From contig NZ_FREZ01000003.1 in the NCBI RefSeq assembly GCF_900143525.1, positions 1 through 64,000 on the forward strand: DNA of 64,000 bases, written 5' to 3'. How positions within the stretch are numbered: the stretch's first letter is position 1; each line of letters begins with the position of its first letter. The notes beneath the pieces are model-generated. The model was given only the letters and a program-made list of their open reading frames with translations. It was not told the origin of the DNA and did not search any database. The stretch is from Ruegeria sp. Alg231-54. GTDB lineage: Bacteria; Pseudomonadota; Alphaproteobacteria; Rhodobacterales; Rhodobacteraceae. Both the position numbers and the translations under genes were made by a program. Shown here piece after piece: positions 25,737-34,675 of the stretch.

Positions 25737-27350
25737 ATGACAGACGTCCGGAAACTTGATGGGGATTACGACCATATCATAGTCGGCGCGGGCACGGCCG
25801 GGTGCGTTCTGGCCAATCGCCTGACAGAAAACCCCAAAACGCGGGTGCTGTTGCTCGAGGCCGGCGGCTCAGACAATTACCACTGGGTGCATATACCGGT
25901 GGGATATCTTTATTGCATTGGCAACCCGCGCACGGACTGGATGATGAAAACTGCGCCCGAGCCGGGCTTGAACGGACGTTCGCTGGTTTATCCGCGTGGC
26001 AAGGTGCTGGGGGGATGCACCTCGGTCAACGGCATGATCTATATGCGCGGACAGGCGGCGGACTACGATCATTGGCGGCAGCTGGGCAATGCCGGATGGG
26101 GTTGGGATGACGTGTTGCCCTATTTCCTGAAATCCGAGGATCACCATGCCGGGCCCGCAGACATGCATGGGCACGGAGGGGAATGGAAGGTCTCGAAACA
26201 GCGCTTGGAATGGGACATTCTGAAAGCCGCGCAGGAGGGCGCTAAGGAATTTGGCATCCAACCGCGCGCAGATTTCAACGATGGCAGCAACGAGGGGACC
26301 GGGTTTTTCGAGGTCAATCAACGCAACGGTGTGCGTTGGAACACGGCCAAAGGTTTTTTGCGCCCAGCGATGAAACGGCCCAACTTGCGCGTTCTCACCC
26401 ATGCTGAAACCGAGACACTGTTGTTCGACGGCAAGCAGGTGACGGGCGTGCGCTACGTGCACAAGGGCGTTCAATATGACGCCTATGCCGGGTCCGAGGT
26501 CTTGCTGGCGGCGGGCGCGATCAACACGCCTAAAATTCTGGAATTGTCAGGCGTAGGCCGGGGCGATGTGCTGTCTGAACATGGCATCGTCTTGCATCAC
26601 GAAAGTCAGGGCGTCGGGCAGAACCTGCAGGACCATTTGCAAATCCGCACAGTATTCAAGGTCCGGAACGCAAAAACCCTGAACACGATGGCGAATTCTC
26701 TGCTCGGGAAAGCAAAAATTGCATTGCAATACGGCCTGACGCAATCCGGGCCAATGTCGATGGCCCCCAGCCAATTTGGGATGTTCACAAAATCCAATCC
26801 CGATCTGGCCACACCCGACCTGGAATACCATGTGCAACCGCTGTCCACCGACAAGTTGGGTGATCCACTGCACCCGTTCCCGGCGATTACCGTTTCGGTC
26901 TGCAACTTGCGACCTGAAAGTGTGGGCACTTGCCATATTCAGTCGAAAGACATCGAAGCACAGCCTGATATTCGCTTGAACTACCTGTCGACAGAAAACG
27001 ACAAACGCGTTGCAGCGAAATCCGTGCGACAGGCGCGGAAGATTATGACGGCGAACGCTCTGAAATCCTATCAGCCTGAAGAAATCTTGCCCGGCCCGGC
27101 GATGGAGACAGAGGAAGACCTTGTGAAAGGTGTAGGTGATATCGCTACGACTATTTTCCACCCTGTCGGTACTTGCAAAATGGGCTCGGATGCATCAGCT
27201 GTGGTCGGCGCGGATCTCAGGGTGCATGGACTGTCGGGATTACGGGTGATTGACGCATCTATCATGCCAAAAATCGTATCCGGCAATACAGCTTCACCGG
27301 TTGTGATGATTGCAGAGAAAGCGGCGGACATGATCCGCAAAAGAACCTGA
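25737..27350 (+). CDS. GMC-family FAD oxidoreductase (choline/alcohol dehydrogenase type)
   Basis: 537 residues. FAD motif HIIVGAGTAGCVLANRL at about 14-30, GMC signature 1 YPRGKVLGGCTSVNGMIYMRG near 83-103, signature 2 GAINTPKILELSGVG near 260, and catalytic His in FHPVGTCKMG (about 470), with Asn in SGNTASPVVMIAEKAA near the end. Members oxidise primary alcohols to aldehydes with a quinone or dye acceptor; BetA is the best known. As the last gene of this operon it probably oxidises the polyol or a product, rather than choline. Confidence 0.87.
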   Translation: MTDVRKLDGDYDHIIVGAGTAGCVLANRLTENPKTRVLLLEAGGSDNYHWVHIPVGYLYCIGNPRTDWMMKTAPEPGLNGRSLVYPRGKVLGGCTSVNGMIYMRGQAADYDHWRQLGNAGWGWDDVLPYFLKSEDHHAGPADMHGHGGEWKVSKQRLEWDILKAAQEGAKEFGIQPRADFNDGSNEGTGFFEVNQRNGVRWNTAKGFLRPAMKRPNLRVLTHAETETLLFDGKQVTGVRYVHKGVQYDAYAGSEVLLAAGAINTPKILELSGVGRGDVLSEHGIVLHHESQGVGQNLQDHLQIRTVFKVRNAKTLNTMANSLLGKAKIALQYGLTQSGPMSMAPSQFGMFTKSNPDLATPDLEYHVQPLSTDKLGDPLHPFPAITVSVCNLRPESVGTCHIQSKDIEAQPDIRLNYLSTENDKRVAAKSVRQARKIMTANALKSYQPEEILPGPAMETEEDLVKGVGDIATTIFHPVGTCKMGSDASAVVGADLRVHGLSGLRVIDASIMPKIVSGNTASPVVMIAEKAADMIRKRT

Positions 27351-27800
27351 TAAGCGACTGATATCGAGCGCAACTATTTCGAACTTCCGATTCATTGTAC
27401 AAATTGGTTGAGGATCACACGTCCCCTTTTTCCTTACGGATTTTTCTCAGGGGCTCAGAGACAGGTATGCCAAGAGCGGTTTTGCGTTTGAGCACGGCAA
27501 AGCGCATCTCGATCTCCGCCACCTGCCTGTCGCGTCCCGCACCATGAGACTCTGTGCCAACAGTTTCAACCAACGCATATAGTCTCGACGCGGTACCAGC
27601 GGTGATATACGCTCCATCGTCGCTCGTTGACTTCGAAATCAGATAGCGCAAATGAAAACAGGGAGGTGTCTAGGAAACTAGCGGTTCCTCAGGGCAACTT
27701 GGCAATCTCCGCGCCGGGAAACAATTCGGCATTGGTGTTGCGACAGGGGAAAGAGCCCTTCACCCTGTCGCGTAAGCGGTCGATGGAACAACTTATTCGT
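27351..27800. other. 450-bp region without a supported gene
   Basis: A 78-codon minus-strand frame (27415-27651) exists, but I recognise no domain in it and it has no convincing ribosome-binding site. The region borders a degraded autotransporter and may itself be decayed sequence. Confidence 0.4.
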
Positions 27801-30213
27801 TCAGAATTTGATGCTGCCTTTGATGAAGGTGATGTTGATGCGCTTGTTGTCTGAGAAACGACCCTGATAGCCGATCTGAATGGCCTTTTTGCCTTTAGTA
27901 AAGAACGTCACACCCGCCTCAACATTGGCGAACAGGTGTCGACGCCTGTCGAGTTGGTGAAATGCGGCCCATCGCCAAGGCGCGCTGTCACGGTTGTGTC
28001 CGTATTGTTGGAATAGTCGCCCCGATTTTCCCGTATGCACGCAGTGCCAGCGTCTCGCTGATCTGCCGATCCCGACCAAACTCCAGTGCAGGGCTGAGCG
28101 AGAAATAGGTCTTACTGTTGTTGTCCACGGACAGCCCGGTTGTTGAAGTCCCGGATTCCGTGAAACCGTCACGTTTCACGCCCGTCAGGTTCACATTCAG
28201 CATCGGTTTGAGATAACCGGTGCTGTGTTCAATCAAATATGCGTCCCGCAACTGTGCCGACAGATATTCGACGTCGTACTTAGATGTGTTCGATGCGTTC
28301 AGGCCGCCGAAAGTGACGGCGCGCGTCGCGTCGAAATCACCCACACCGCCCGAGATAGCCCCGGACAGAGCCAACCGCGCCAACGTGTGTTTCAGGTTGG
28401 GGCAACTGAGTAAGAGGCAAAGTCACTGTCGACACTGGATGTTGAAGTGATATTGCCGGATTCGTAAGCCAGAGCAAATCCGGCAAACCAATCCGGCCGG
28501 AACTCAAGCTGGCCACTAACACTGATCCCGTAAGAGCGGCTGTTTTAACCGATTGAATCAGAAGTGCCATTTTGGTCAAACTGCCGGATCCGCGGGCGTT
28601 CTCAGATGCAGTTGTCTTCCGAGATGGCGGCGTATTCCACGCCGGTCACCTGCCACGAAGACAGCTGATTGGTGAAGTTCTGCGCGTTCAGTAGTGCGGT
28701 AGTTTCACTTTTTAGAAACCCTTCTGCACCGAGCTGATCACACGTCTCTTTTAGTTCGCCCGCGCTGGAAACCTCGCTAAGCAAGGCATTGGTTACCAGA
28801 GCAAAGCCCTCGTCCCTGCCTTCAAAGGCTGTATCAATCGCATTGGCGGTACTCTGTTGGTTGCCGTTCAGCCCGGCACAGGGTATGGCGAAGTTTACGT
28901 TGGCAGCCAAGACCACATCGTTCGCTTTGGAAAACTGCAGCTCGGCCGGAAGGACTGGGCTAAGTGTCTAGCCATTCAGCGTCACACCCTCGTTCGTCGT
29001 GCCGCCTGCGGCGGACAAAATCGTGAATTGCTGGGTGCAGCCCGATCCGCTCGGCACGTTGACGCCAACAGCACCGTCCAGAGTAGCGGTTTCTGTAACG
29101 TTCAAGCGGTCCGCGGCACCTGTATCAAGGTCGAGGTCAGCGGCGAAACTGCTGCTTTCCCCTTGCACCAGCTGGTCCGTAACGGTTGTGGTTGCGATCG
29201 ATTCCCGCCCGCCCGGAGAAAGCACCCCGTCATTGGTCAGGGTGTTACCGGCACCTCCGAATACGCCAGATCCGCATTGCGATGAAAGGACGACCTCACC
29301 CGACATTTCTAACACGTTCCCTGTACCAGAATCCGAGGAAAAACGTACAGCCGAACTTTCACCCGTGCCACCCTGAACGGTAGTCTCAGTGAAAGAGACT
29401 GTGAACGTATTGAAGGTTGAACCAGCTACTCGAACACTGCTTGCGTTACTCCCTTCAGTCGTGATGCTGCCGCGGATCGCAGTGTCGCTGCGGTCGGAAT
29501 TTGAAACCTTGATCCCGTTTGCCTCAGCACCACAGGTCAAGATTTCGCGCGTCGTCTCGATTTCAACCGAACCAGCGCCGCCATTTTCTATTTCGATCCT
29601 GGATGAATCCGAACCGGTTTCTAAGATGCCCGACGCTGAAGAAACAGAGATTTTGTTGACCGTTGACGCATTGGTCGCCTGAACCAAAATACCTTCGGCC
29701 TGAGTGCCTTTCGTTCGAATGGTATTCGAAGCCTTAATTTCGATATCTCCGCTGCCTATGTTTTTTTGCAATAAGCCCCCTGGTACGGTTCCCGGTGGTT
29801 TCAATCTCACCTGTATTGGCGAAAACAACGTCACCGGAGTCAAAAATCTTGGACGCCTCAATTCCAGTCGAATCTGTTCCTGCAGTGCTGATTGTTCCAC
29901 CAGACCGGATTGTCAGATTGCCATTGCCGTTAGGACTGATGCCAACAATGCCATTAGACCTATCTGCCAGTGTAGCGATATTATCTTCTGAAGTTATTGT
30001 CGTATCACCGCCCGCTACGTTCAAAACGACTATCCCAGCCGACTGAATGTTTCTCGTCGAGATATTCCCGGAGTTATTGATCTCAATGCCATCAGCGTTT
30101 TGGTCGCGGACAATAATTCCAACCGCATTGTCACCGGTTGTAGTGATGTTCCCAGTTGAAGATATTATGACGTTGTTGCTGGATGTCGATGCCACATTGC
30201 AAGTCGACACCAT
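27801..30213 (-). pseudogene. Decayed autotransporter (passenger plus C-terminal beta-barrel)
   Basis: Pieces of one large outer-membrane autotransporter lie in order on the minus strand. They are Ser/Thr/Gly/Asn-rich passenger repeats (30213-29734, then 29800-28971), an amber stop at 28968-28970 after GVTLNG, and continued passenger to a stop at 28602. Beta-barrel pieces follow (including a shifted frame at 28383-27988), and a C-terminal end GSIKF with terminal Phe at 27801. At 29761-29767 seven T/A residues shift the frame; six would restore it (LIAKNIGSGDIEI). At least two stops and three shifts exist, so this is a pseudogene and not a single phase-variable gene. The original protein would have exceeded 750 residues. 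The upstream end is undefined. Confidence 0.85.
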
Positions 30214-30248
30214 TTGCCAAGTTTGGATAAGGCTGCACTGGGGGCAGT

Positions 30249-30811
30249 TTCAATCCATCACGATTCCAGAATGTCGGTGAGATCGCTGCAGTCTCGAAAG
30301 TCAATGAAAACCTGCATATTAGTGTTGCCGACTATGCCGCATCAACCCGCGCACGGACGACGATCATCTGCGGTGTGAACCCGTATTATTCTGCAAAAAC
30401 AGATTCGTTCGGATGCCGATTGGTGGCCGTCTGATCCATTGGGGCGATATTCGGCACTATGTATTGGCCCAAAAAGTCGGCGCAGCACGCGCAAACGGGT
30501 TACGTCAGGTCGACGGGCCCCTAGGTGGTTTTCGGGATCCTGACGGTTATTGCGCGACAGCAAAAGGTGCAGCCGTTCTGGGTTATGATTGTAGATGGGA
30601 AATCCACCTGAGCCAGATTGCATTGGTCAATGAGGTCATATCCCCATCTGACACCGAGGTGTCCAAGGCTCAACGCATTCTTATTGCCACGTCCCATGCC
30701 GAAGCATCCGGGAAAGGGGCTGCGTCCTTGGACGGCCTGCTGATCGATTACGCTTCGATCCGTCAGGCAGAAGTGTTGGTCGAAAGAACCAGCCAGATGG
30801 CGACAGCATAA
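30249..30811 (+). pseudogene. 3' remnant of a CitE/HpcH-type CoA-ester lyase
   Basis: The first frame (30249-30434) reads EIAAVSKVNENLHISVADYAAS (here split by a stop later), and a second frame from 30413 reads HWGDIRHYVLAQKVGAARANGL, then VDGPLGGFRDPDGYCATAKGA and IHLSQIALVNEVISPS. These are the hallmark C-terminal motifs of malyl-CoA or citryl-CoA lyase family (HpcH/HpaI TIM-barrel) proteins: VDGP, D-D in the Mg site, and the I-H-P-x-Q-I element (Pro changed to Leu here). The frame shifts around 30395-30412 and the N-terminal half is gone, so it is not functional. Confidence 0.78.
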
Positions 30812-30837
30812 GCCATCGTAACCCCATCGGTCGCAGG
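30812..30837 (+). repeat. 26-bp exact copy of part of the SorC-type regulator gene
   Basis: The 26 bases at 30812-30837 are identical, in the same orientation, to 18889-18914 inside the regulator gene (codons for AIVTPSVAG). Flanks do not match on either side. It starts directly after the stop of the lyase remnant. By chance such a match in 64 kb is essentially excluded, so it reflects a past duplication, recombination or a lost paralogue. Confidence 0.8.
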
Positions 30838-31051
30838 GCCGTCCGGTTCCCGCACTTCGGCGTGTACGGTTGTGGTCGGAAAAGTTCGGTCGCGATAGCC
30901 TCTGCGACCAGACACGCGGACTTGTTCCTTGCTTTCATTCCTGTGATCGGTTCAAACTAAGCCCTCGCCAATTGATGTTCGGCTGCCCTAAAGACGAAGC
31001 GGGTCTAATAAGGGGCTATCGCGCTGATAAAGAACAACAAGATCTCGTCGA

Positions 31052-32017
31052 ATGTTAGCACCCACAGACAAATCGAAGACCGAACAGCAAATAGCTTTCG
31101 AGATTTTTGTTCAGGCGGAATTTGCCTATCTGGAGCTGTCATCCATCATTGCAGTTTTGCAGACGGCAAATGATGTTCTCAACCGCGATCTTTTTCGGTG
31201 GCAGATTACGTCGGACACGCCCGGTCTGGTGTCCAGCAGTTCAGACCTGATTGTGCGGGCAACGCCTGCCATCTCTGACCAGTATCTGAGCGACTGCCTG
31301 TGTGTTGTGGGCGGTCAGTTGGGAGATGTCAGCACATGGCTGCGACGCGTCCGGGCAATGCAAAAACACAAACGACCGGTTGCTTTGTTTTCGGACGCGG
31401 CACGCGAATATATCAAGGCGACAGTGCAACAATCCGGGCCGGTCACGGCACATTGGCGCGACATTGGTTTGCTGCGTGAGATTGGGGATTTCCCCATGCT
31501 TTCTGAAAGTCTTGTTGCCCGAAATGGAACAGTGCTGACTTGCGCCGGGTACGGTCATACCGCGGAGGCGATCATCGGCATTCTGGCTGAGGTTCTTGAG
31601 CCTCAGGACAGGGCTGAACTGGCCTGTCAATTGATGCTGAACGACGTTCGGGGCCACGCGCAAGAGCAACCCAAAGGTCTGAGCGCGAACCCGAATTTCC
31701 TGGAAAAGCGGCTGCAAAACGCGATCCGCATCATGGAAGAAAACACCGAACACCCGTTGCCAACGGCCAGTCTTGCCCGCCGCGTGGGCGTATCCACCCG
31801 GCAGTTAGAGCGTCAGTTCATGCTGCACCTGAGCACATCGCCCGGAAAATTTTATAGAAAGATCAGGTTGAAAAAGGCGTTTACCCTGGTCTCGAACTCG
31901 CAAATGCCGATCATTGATATCGCCATTGCTTGCGGTTTTGCGTCAACCTCTACGCTTGCCCAGACATTCAAGGCCGAATACGGCAAAACACCAAAACAAC
32001 TGCGGCGCACGGAGTGA
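31052..32017 (+). CDS. GlxA-type AraC-family transcriptional regulator
   Basis: 321 residues. The N-terminal half (about 10-180) has the DJ-1/PfpI glutamine-amidotransferase-like fold used as a sensor in GlxA, ArgR and CdhR regulators. The C-terminal half (about 215-320) carries the double HTH of AraC proteins (LARRVGVSTRQLERQF and IDIAIACGFASTSTLAQTFKAEYGKTPKQLRR). CdhR and GbdR, close relatives, activate carnitine and glycine betaine catabolism. Here there is no adjacent target, only pseudogenes upstream and a convergent cyclase. It might act on the methylated-amine locus 17 kb away, but that is speculation. Confidence 0.9.
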   Translation: MLAPTDKSKTEQQIAFEIFVQAEFAYLELSSIIAVLQTANDVLNRDLFRWQITSDTPGLVSSSSDLIVRATPAISDQYLSDCLCVVGGQLGDVSTWLRRVRAMQKHKRPVALFSDAAREYIKATVQQSGPVTAHWRDIGLLREIGDFPMLSESLVARNGTVLTCAGYGHTAEAIIGILAEVLEPQDRAELACQLMLNDVRGHAQEQPKGLSANPNFLEKRLQNAIRIMEENTEHPLPTASLARRVGVSTRQLERQFMLHLSTSPGKFYRKIRLKKAFTLVSNSQMPIIDIAIACGFASTSTLAQTFKAEYGKTPKQLRRTE

Positions 32018-32047
32018 CCATTATACGGCCTCCGAAAGTTTGGCAGG

Positions 32048-33916
32048 TTATGCTGAGGGGCCAAGGGTCTTATCTGCATCGCAAAGACGGTAGACATTCA
32101 CCTTCCTTGAACGTCCTTTGACAGTGAATTCGCCACAGTCGATCAGATGAAAAGCCGGGCTGATCAGTCGCGCTGTGGCATCGCTGATCAAAATCCTGGT
32201 TTGCTCGTCACTTGGCAGTTCGCCTACCAGGGTTTCGATCCGGGCGCAGGTATTCACCGTGTCGCCGATCACCGTGTAATTCATCCTGTCGACGGCCCCG
32301 ATATTGCCGACAATCAGCGGCCCGGTGTGCACCGCGATTTTGACGCCGTACTCGACGCTAGCCTCAGCCAGAGATCGCTTGATTGCCATTGCGGCCCGGC
32401 AGGCGCGCTCGGCATGATCCGTCTGGTCCTGGGGTGCGCCCCAGAACGCCATCGCCGCGTCGCCGATGTATTTGTCGAGCGTTCCGCCCTCGGCTTCGAT
32501 ACAGCGGTTCAGGATTTCGAAATGCCGGTTCAGCATTGCTGCCGTGGCTTGTGGCGTCATGGCCTCGGATGCGGGTGTGAACCCCACGATGTCGGCGAAC
32601 ATGACGGTCAGTTCGACTTCGCGCGGCAACACAAGGTTAGGGTCTCCGGTCTTTAGCATTTGCCGTACAAGGGTTCGGGGCAAATAAGTTTCAAACCAGC
32701 GCAGCCCGTCGAGCATCTTGTTGAAGGCAACAGCCTGAAGGTTCAGTTCTGAGACCCGAGAGGGGGGCAGGTGGTCGATCTGGTTTAGATTCAGCTCGCT
32801 GATTTTGATGGCTTCTTCGGTCGACCTGTGAATGGGTGCCGCCAATCGTCTTGCCAACACAAGCGCCGCAATGACCGAAGCGATCAGCAAACCAAGACTG
32901 ACCAGGGCGGCATCACTCAGCCGGGACCATTGGTTGCTCCAATCGCTCAGCGGAGAATACTGCCCGATCACCCACGGCTCAGATCCGAAGCCGTTGACGA
33001 TGCTTGTCAAAACCAGGTGTTCTCCGTCCAGCGCCTCGACCACATATCCGACAAATGTTCCATCGTTGCCCTGAAACTCGGGTGGCTGCGTCAGCATTTG
33101 TGAAATTACCGCGTCATCAAGTGCTGCGACCGAATGCAAGGGGGCGTTTGAGCTTAACGTGTTGGCAGACAGGTTCAGCAATTTGGGATGGGCCAGAACG
33201 CGGTTGTCACCGTACAGAACAAAACCGGTTGCCCCGTATTTCCCACTTAACTCGTCGACCAGGCCCGAGAAATGGTGAACGGTAGAAGATACGAGCACGG
33301 CCCCGAGGAAAATACCGTCTTTATAGGCAGGTACAGTCGCTGAGATATGTGTCCGGCCCTGGTCAAAGAAGGGTTCGTTCCAGAACAAACCATCATATCC
33401 TTTAACATCTTTAAGATACTGAAGCGTGCCTGCAGCCGGAGGCTCGTATGACGTTATTAAACGTGGCCCCTCAACATCGGTGATATGTGTTGAAATGAAC
33501 AGGCTGCCGTCAGGATACACGATGGCAAGATCTGTCAGATACGGGACTGAAGCCACCACGCCTTTGAAGTAGGCTTTCAGAAAATCGGTGTCATGCAGAT
33601 CGACTTCGCCAGTGCTTGCGTCTTCCTGCAGGGACTGTGCCAGTTCCTCGATCGGTGTCGTCAGGCTAAAGATATCGTCTTCGATGGATTCGACGATCAT
33701 CGCGGCAGACGTATTCAACAGTTCCGTCGTGTTCTGAAAATTGGCATAAGTCGAAACCAACAGAACTGCGCCAGCCGATATTGCCACCAGTCCGCCAATG
33801 GTCAGCGCCAGCAGAGTGGAAATTCGGATTTTCAACCTTGTCTGGCGGTTGCTTTGCGCCCGGGCGCTTTTGTCGATCACGCCAGTGTGCTGCGTATGCT
33901 TGTCTTCGTTGACCAT
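32048..33916 (-). CDS. Membrane-bound class III adenylate cyclase with periplasmic sensor domain
   Basis: 622 residues. TM1 at about 33-55, a long periplasmic dCache-like sensor domain (about 60-330), TM2 about 335-358, a HAMP-like linker, and a C-terminal cyclase catalytic domain from 439. Catalytic residues are visible: metal Asp D442 in FADIVGFT and a second Asp near 486, adenine-specifying K482 and T548 (class IIIb pattern), and transition-state N555 and R559. It should make cAMP in response to an extracellular ligand. It lies alone between the convergent AraC gene and thiQ, reading towards the AraC gene. The ligand is unknown. Confidence 0.9.
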   Translation of the reverse strand: MVNEDKHTQHTGVIDKSARAQSNRQTRLKIRISTLLALTIGGLVAISAGAVLLVSTYANFQNTTELLNTSAAMIVESIEDDIFSLTTPIEELAQSLQEDASTGEVDLHDTDFLKAYFKGVVASVPYLTDLAIVYPDGSLFISTHITDVEGPRLITSYEPPAAGTLQYLKDVKGYDGLFWNEPFFDQGRTHISATVPAYKDGIFLGAVLVSSTVHHFSGLVDELSGKYGATGFVLYGDNRVLAHPKLLNLSANTLSSNAPLHSVAALDDAVISQMLTQPPEFQGNDGTFVGYVVEALDGEHLVLTSIVNGFGSEPWVIGQYSPLSDWSNQWSRLSDAALVSLGLLIASVIAALVLARRLAAPIHRSTEEAIKISELNLNQIDHLPPSRVSELNLQAVAFNKMLDGLRWFETYLPRTLVRQMLKTGDPNLVLPREVELTVMFADIVGFTPASEAMTPQATAAMLNRHFEILNRCIEAEGGTLDKYIGDAAMAFWGAPQDQTDHAERACRAAMAIKRSLAEASVEYGVKIAVHTGPLIVGNIGAVDRMNYTVIGDTVNTCARIETLVGELPSDEQTRILISDATARLISPAFHLIDCGEFTVKGRSRKVNVYRLCDADKTLGPSA

Positions 33917-33982
33917 CTTTGAACGATATTTAGCTTGGCGACCCGTTACAACGCCTCGTTGATGTCTGAGGCGGGATCACCG

Positions 33983-34675
33983 CTAGCCAAGATAGGCACG
34001 CAGGCTTGGCGGCGGGTTGTCAAAGAGTTTCGCTGTCTGAACGGGCGCATGCACCGTTTCGTCTGCAACAAGTACGGTTTGGTCGGCAATACGGCGTGCA
34101 TCCTGCGGATCGTGGCTGACCATCAACAGGGTCGTTTCGGTTTCGGCCACCAGATCGGCCACCAAATCCAGCATTTCGGCTTTCAAGGCTGGCCCAAGGG
34201 CTGCAAACGGTTCGTCCAAAAGCAACAGTTCGCGCCGCTGCACAAGTACGCGGGCCAGGGCAACCCGGCTTTGCTGTCCTCCGGATAGTTCCGAGGGTTT
34301 GCGCGCGCCCATACCATGCAAAGAAACCCTGCCCAGAGCGGACTGAACCTGTGCATCCTCGACCCTTGACAGCCGACCATTTGGGCGCAGGCCCAGGGCG
34401 ATGTTTTGTTCAGCCGTCAGATGCGGAAACAGGTTTCCGTCTTGAAACAGCATCGCCATAGGGCGCTTACCCGGATGCAAATTGGAAATCTGTTGCCCAC
34501 CCCAAAAAATCTGACCCTTCTTCAGATCCCGAAATCCGGCGATGGTCTCCAGCAATGTGGACTTGCCTGCACCGGACGGGCCAATAATGGCAATGCTGTT
34601 GCCAACCTCGATCTGGATATCGGCGTTTAGGGTGAAATTCCCGTTTTCAATCACGCAGTCGTCAAGCTTCAGCAT
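33983..34675 (-). CDS. thiQ: Thiamine ABC transporter ATP-binding protein
   Basis: 230-residue ATPase. Walker A GPSGAGKST (about 34-42), FQDGNLFPHLTAEQNIALGL, signature LSGGQQSRVALARVL and Walker B LLLLDEPFAALGP. The short form without a C-terminal regulatory domain is typical of ThiQ. It overlaps thiP by 14 bp. It powers uptake of thiamine or thiamine phosphates. The operon is under a TPP riboswitch upstream of thiB, which supports the assignment. Confidence 0.92.
   Translation of the reverse strand: MLKLDDCVIENGNFTLNADIQIEVGNSIAIIGPSGAGKSTLLETIAGFRDLKKGQIFWGGQQISNLHPGKRPMAMLFQDGNLFPHLTAEQNIALGLRPNGRLSRVEDAQVQSALGRVSLHGMGARKPSELSGGQQSRVALARVLVQRRELLLLDEPFAALGPALKAEMLDLVADLVAETETTLLMVSHDPQDARRIADQTVLVADETVHAPVQTAKLFDNPPPSLRAYLG

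Noticed and set aside
27415..27651. 78-codon minus-strand frame after the GMC gene
   Set aside because: No recognisable domain, no ribosome site, and neighbouring sequence is decayed. Kept only as part of the intergenic note.
29761..29767. Homopolymer tract as a functional phase-variation switch
   Set aside because: Other independent stops and frameshifts downstream mean that changing the tract length would not restore a full protein.
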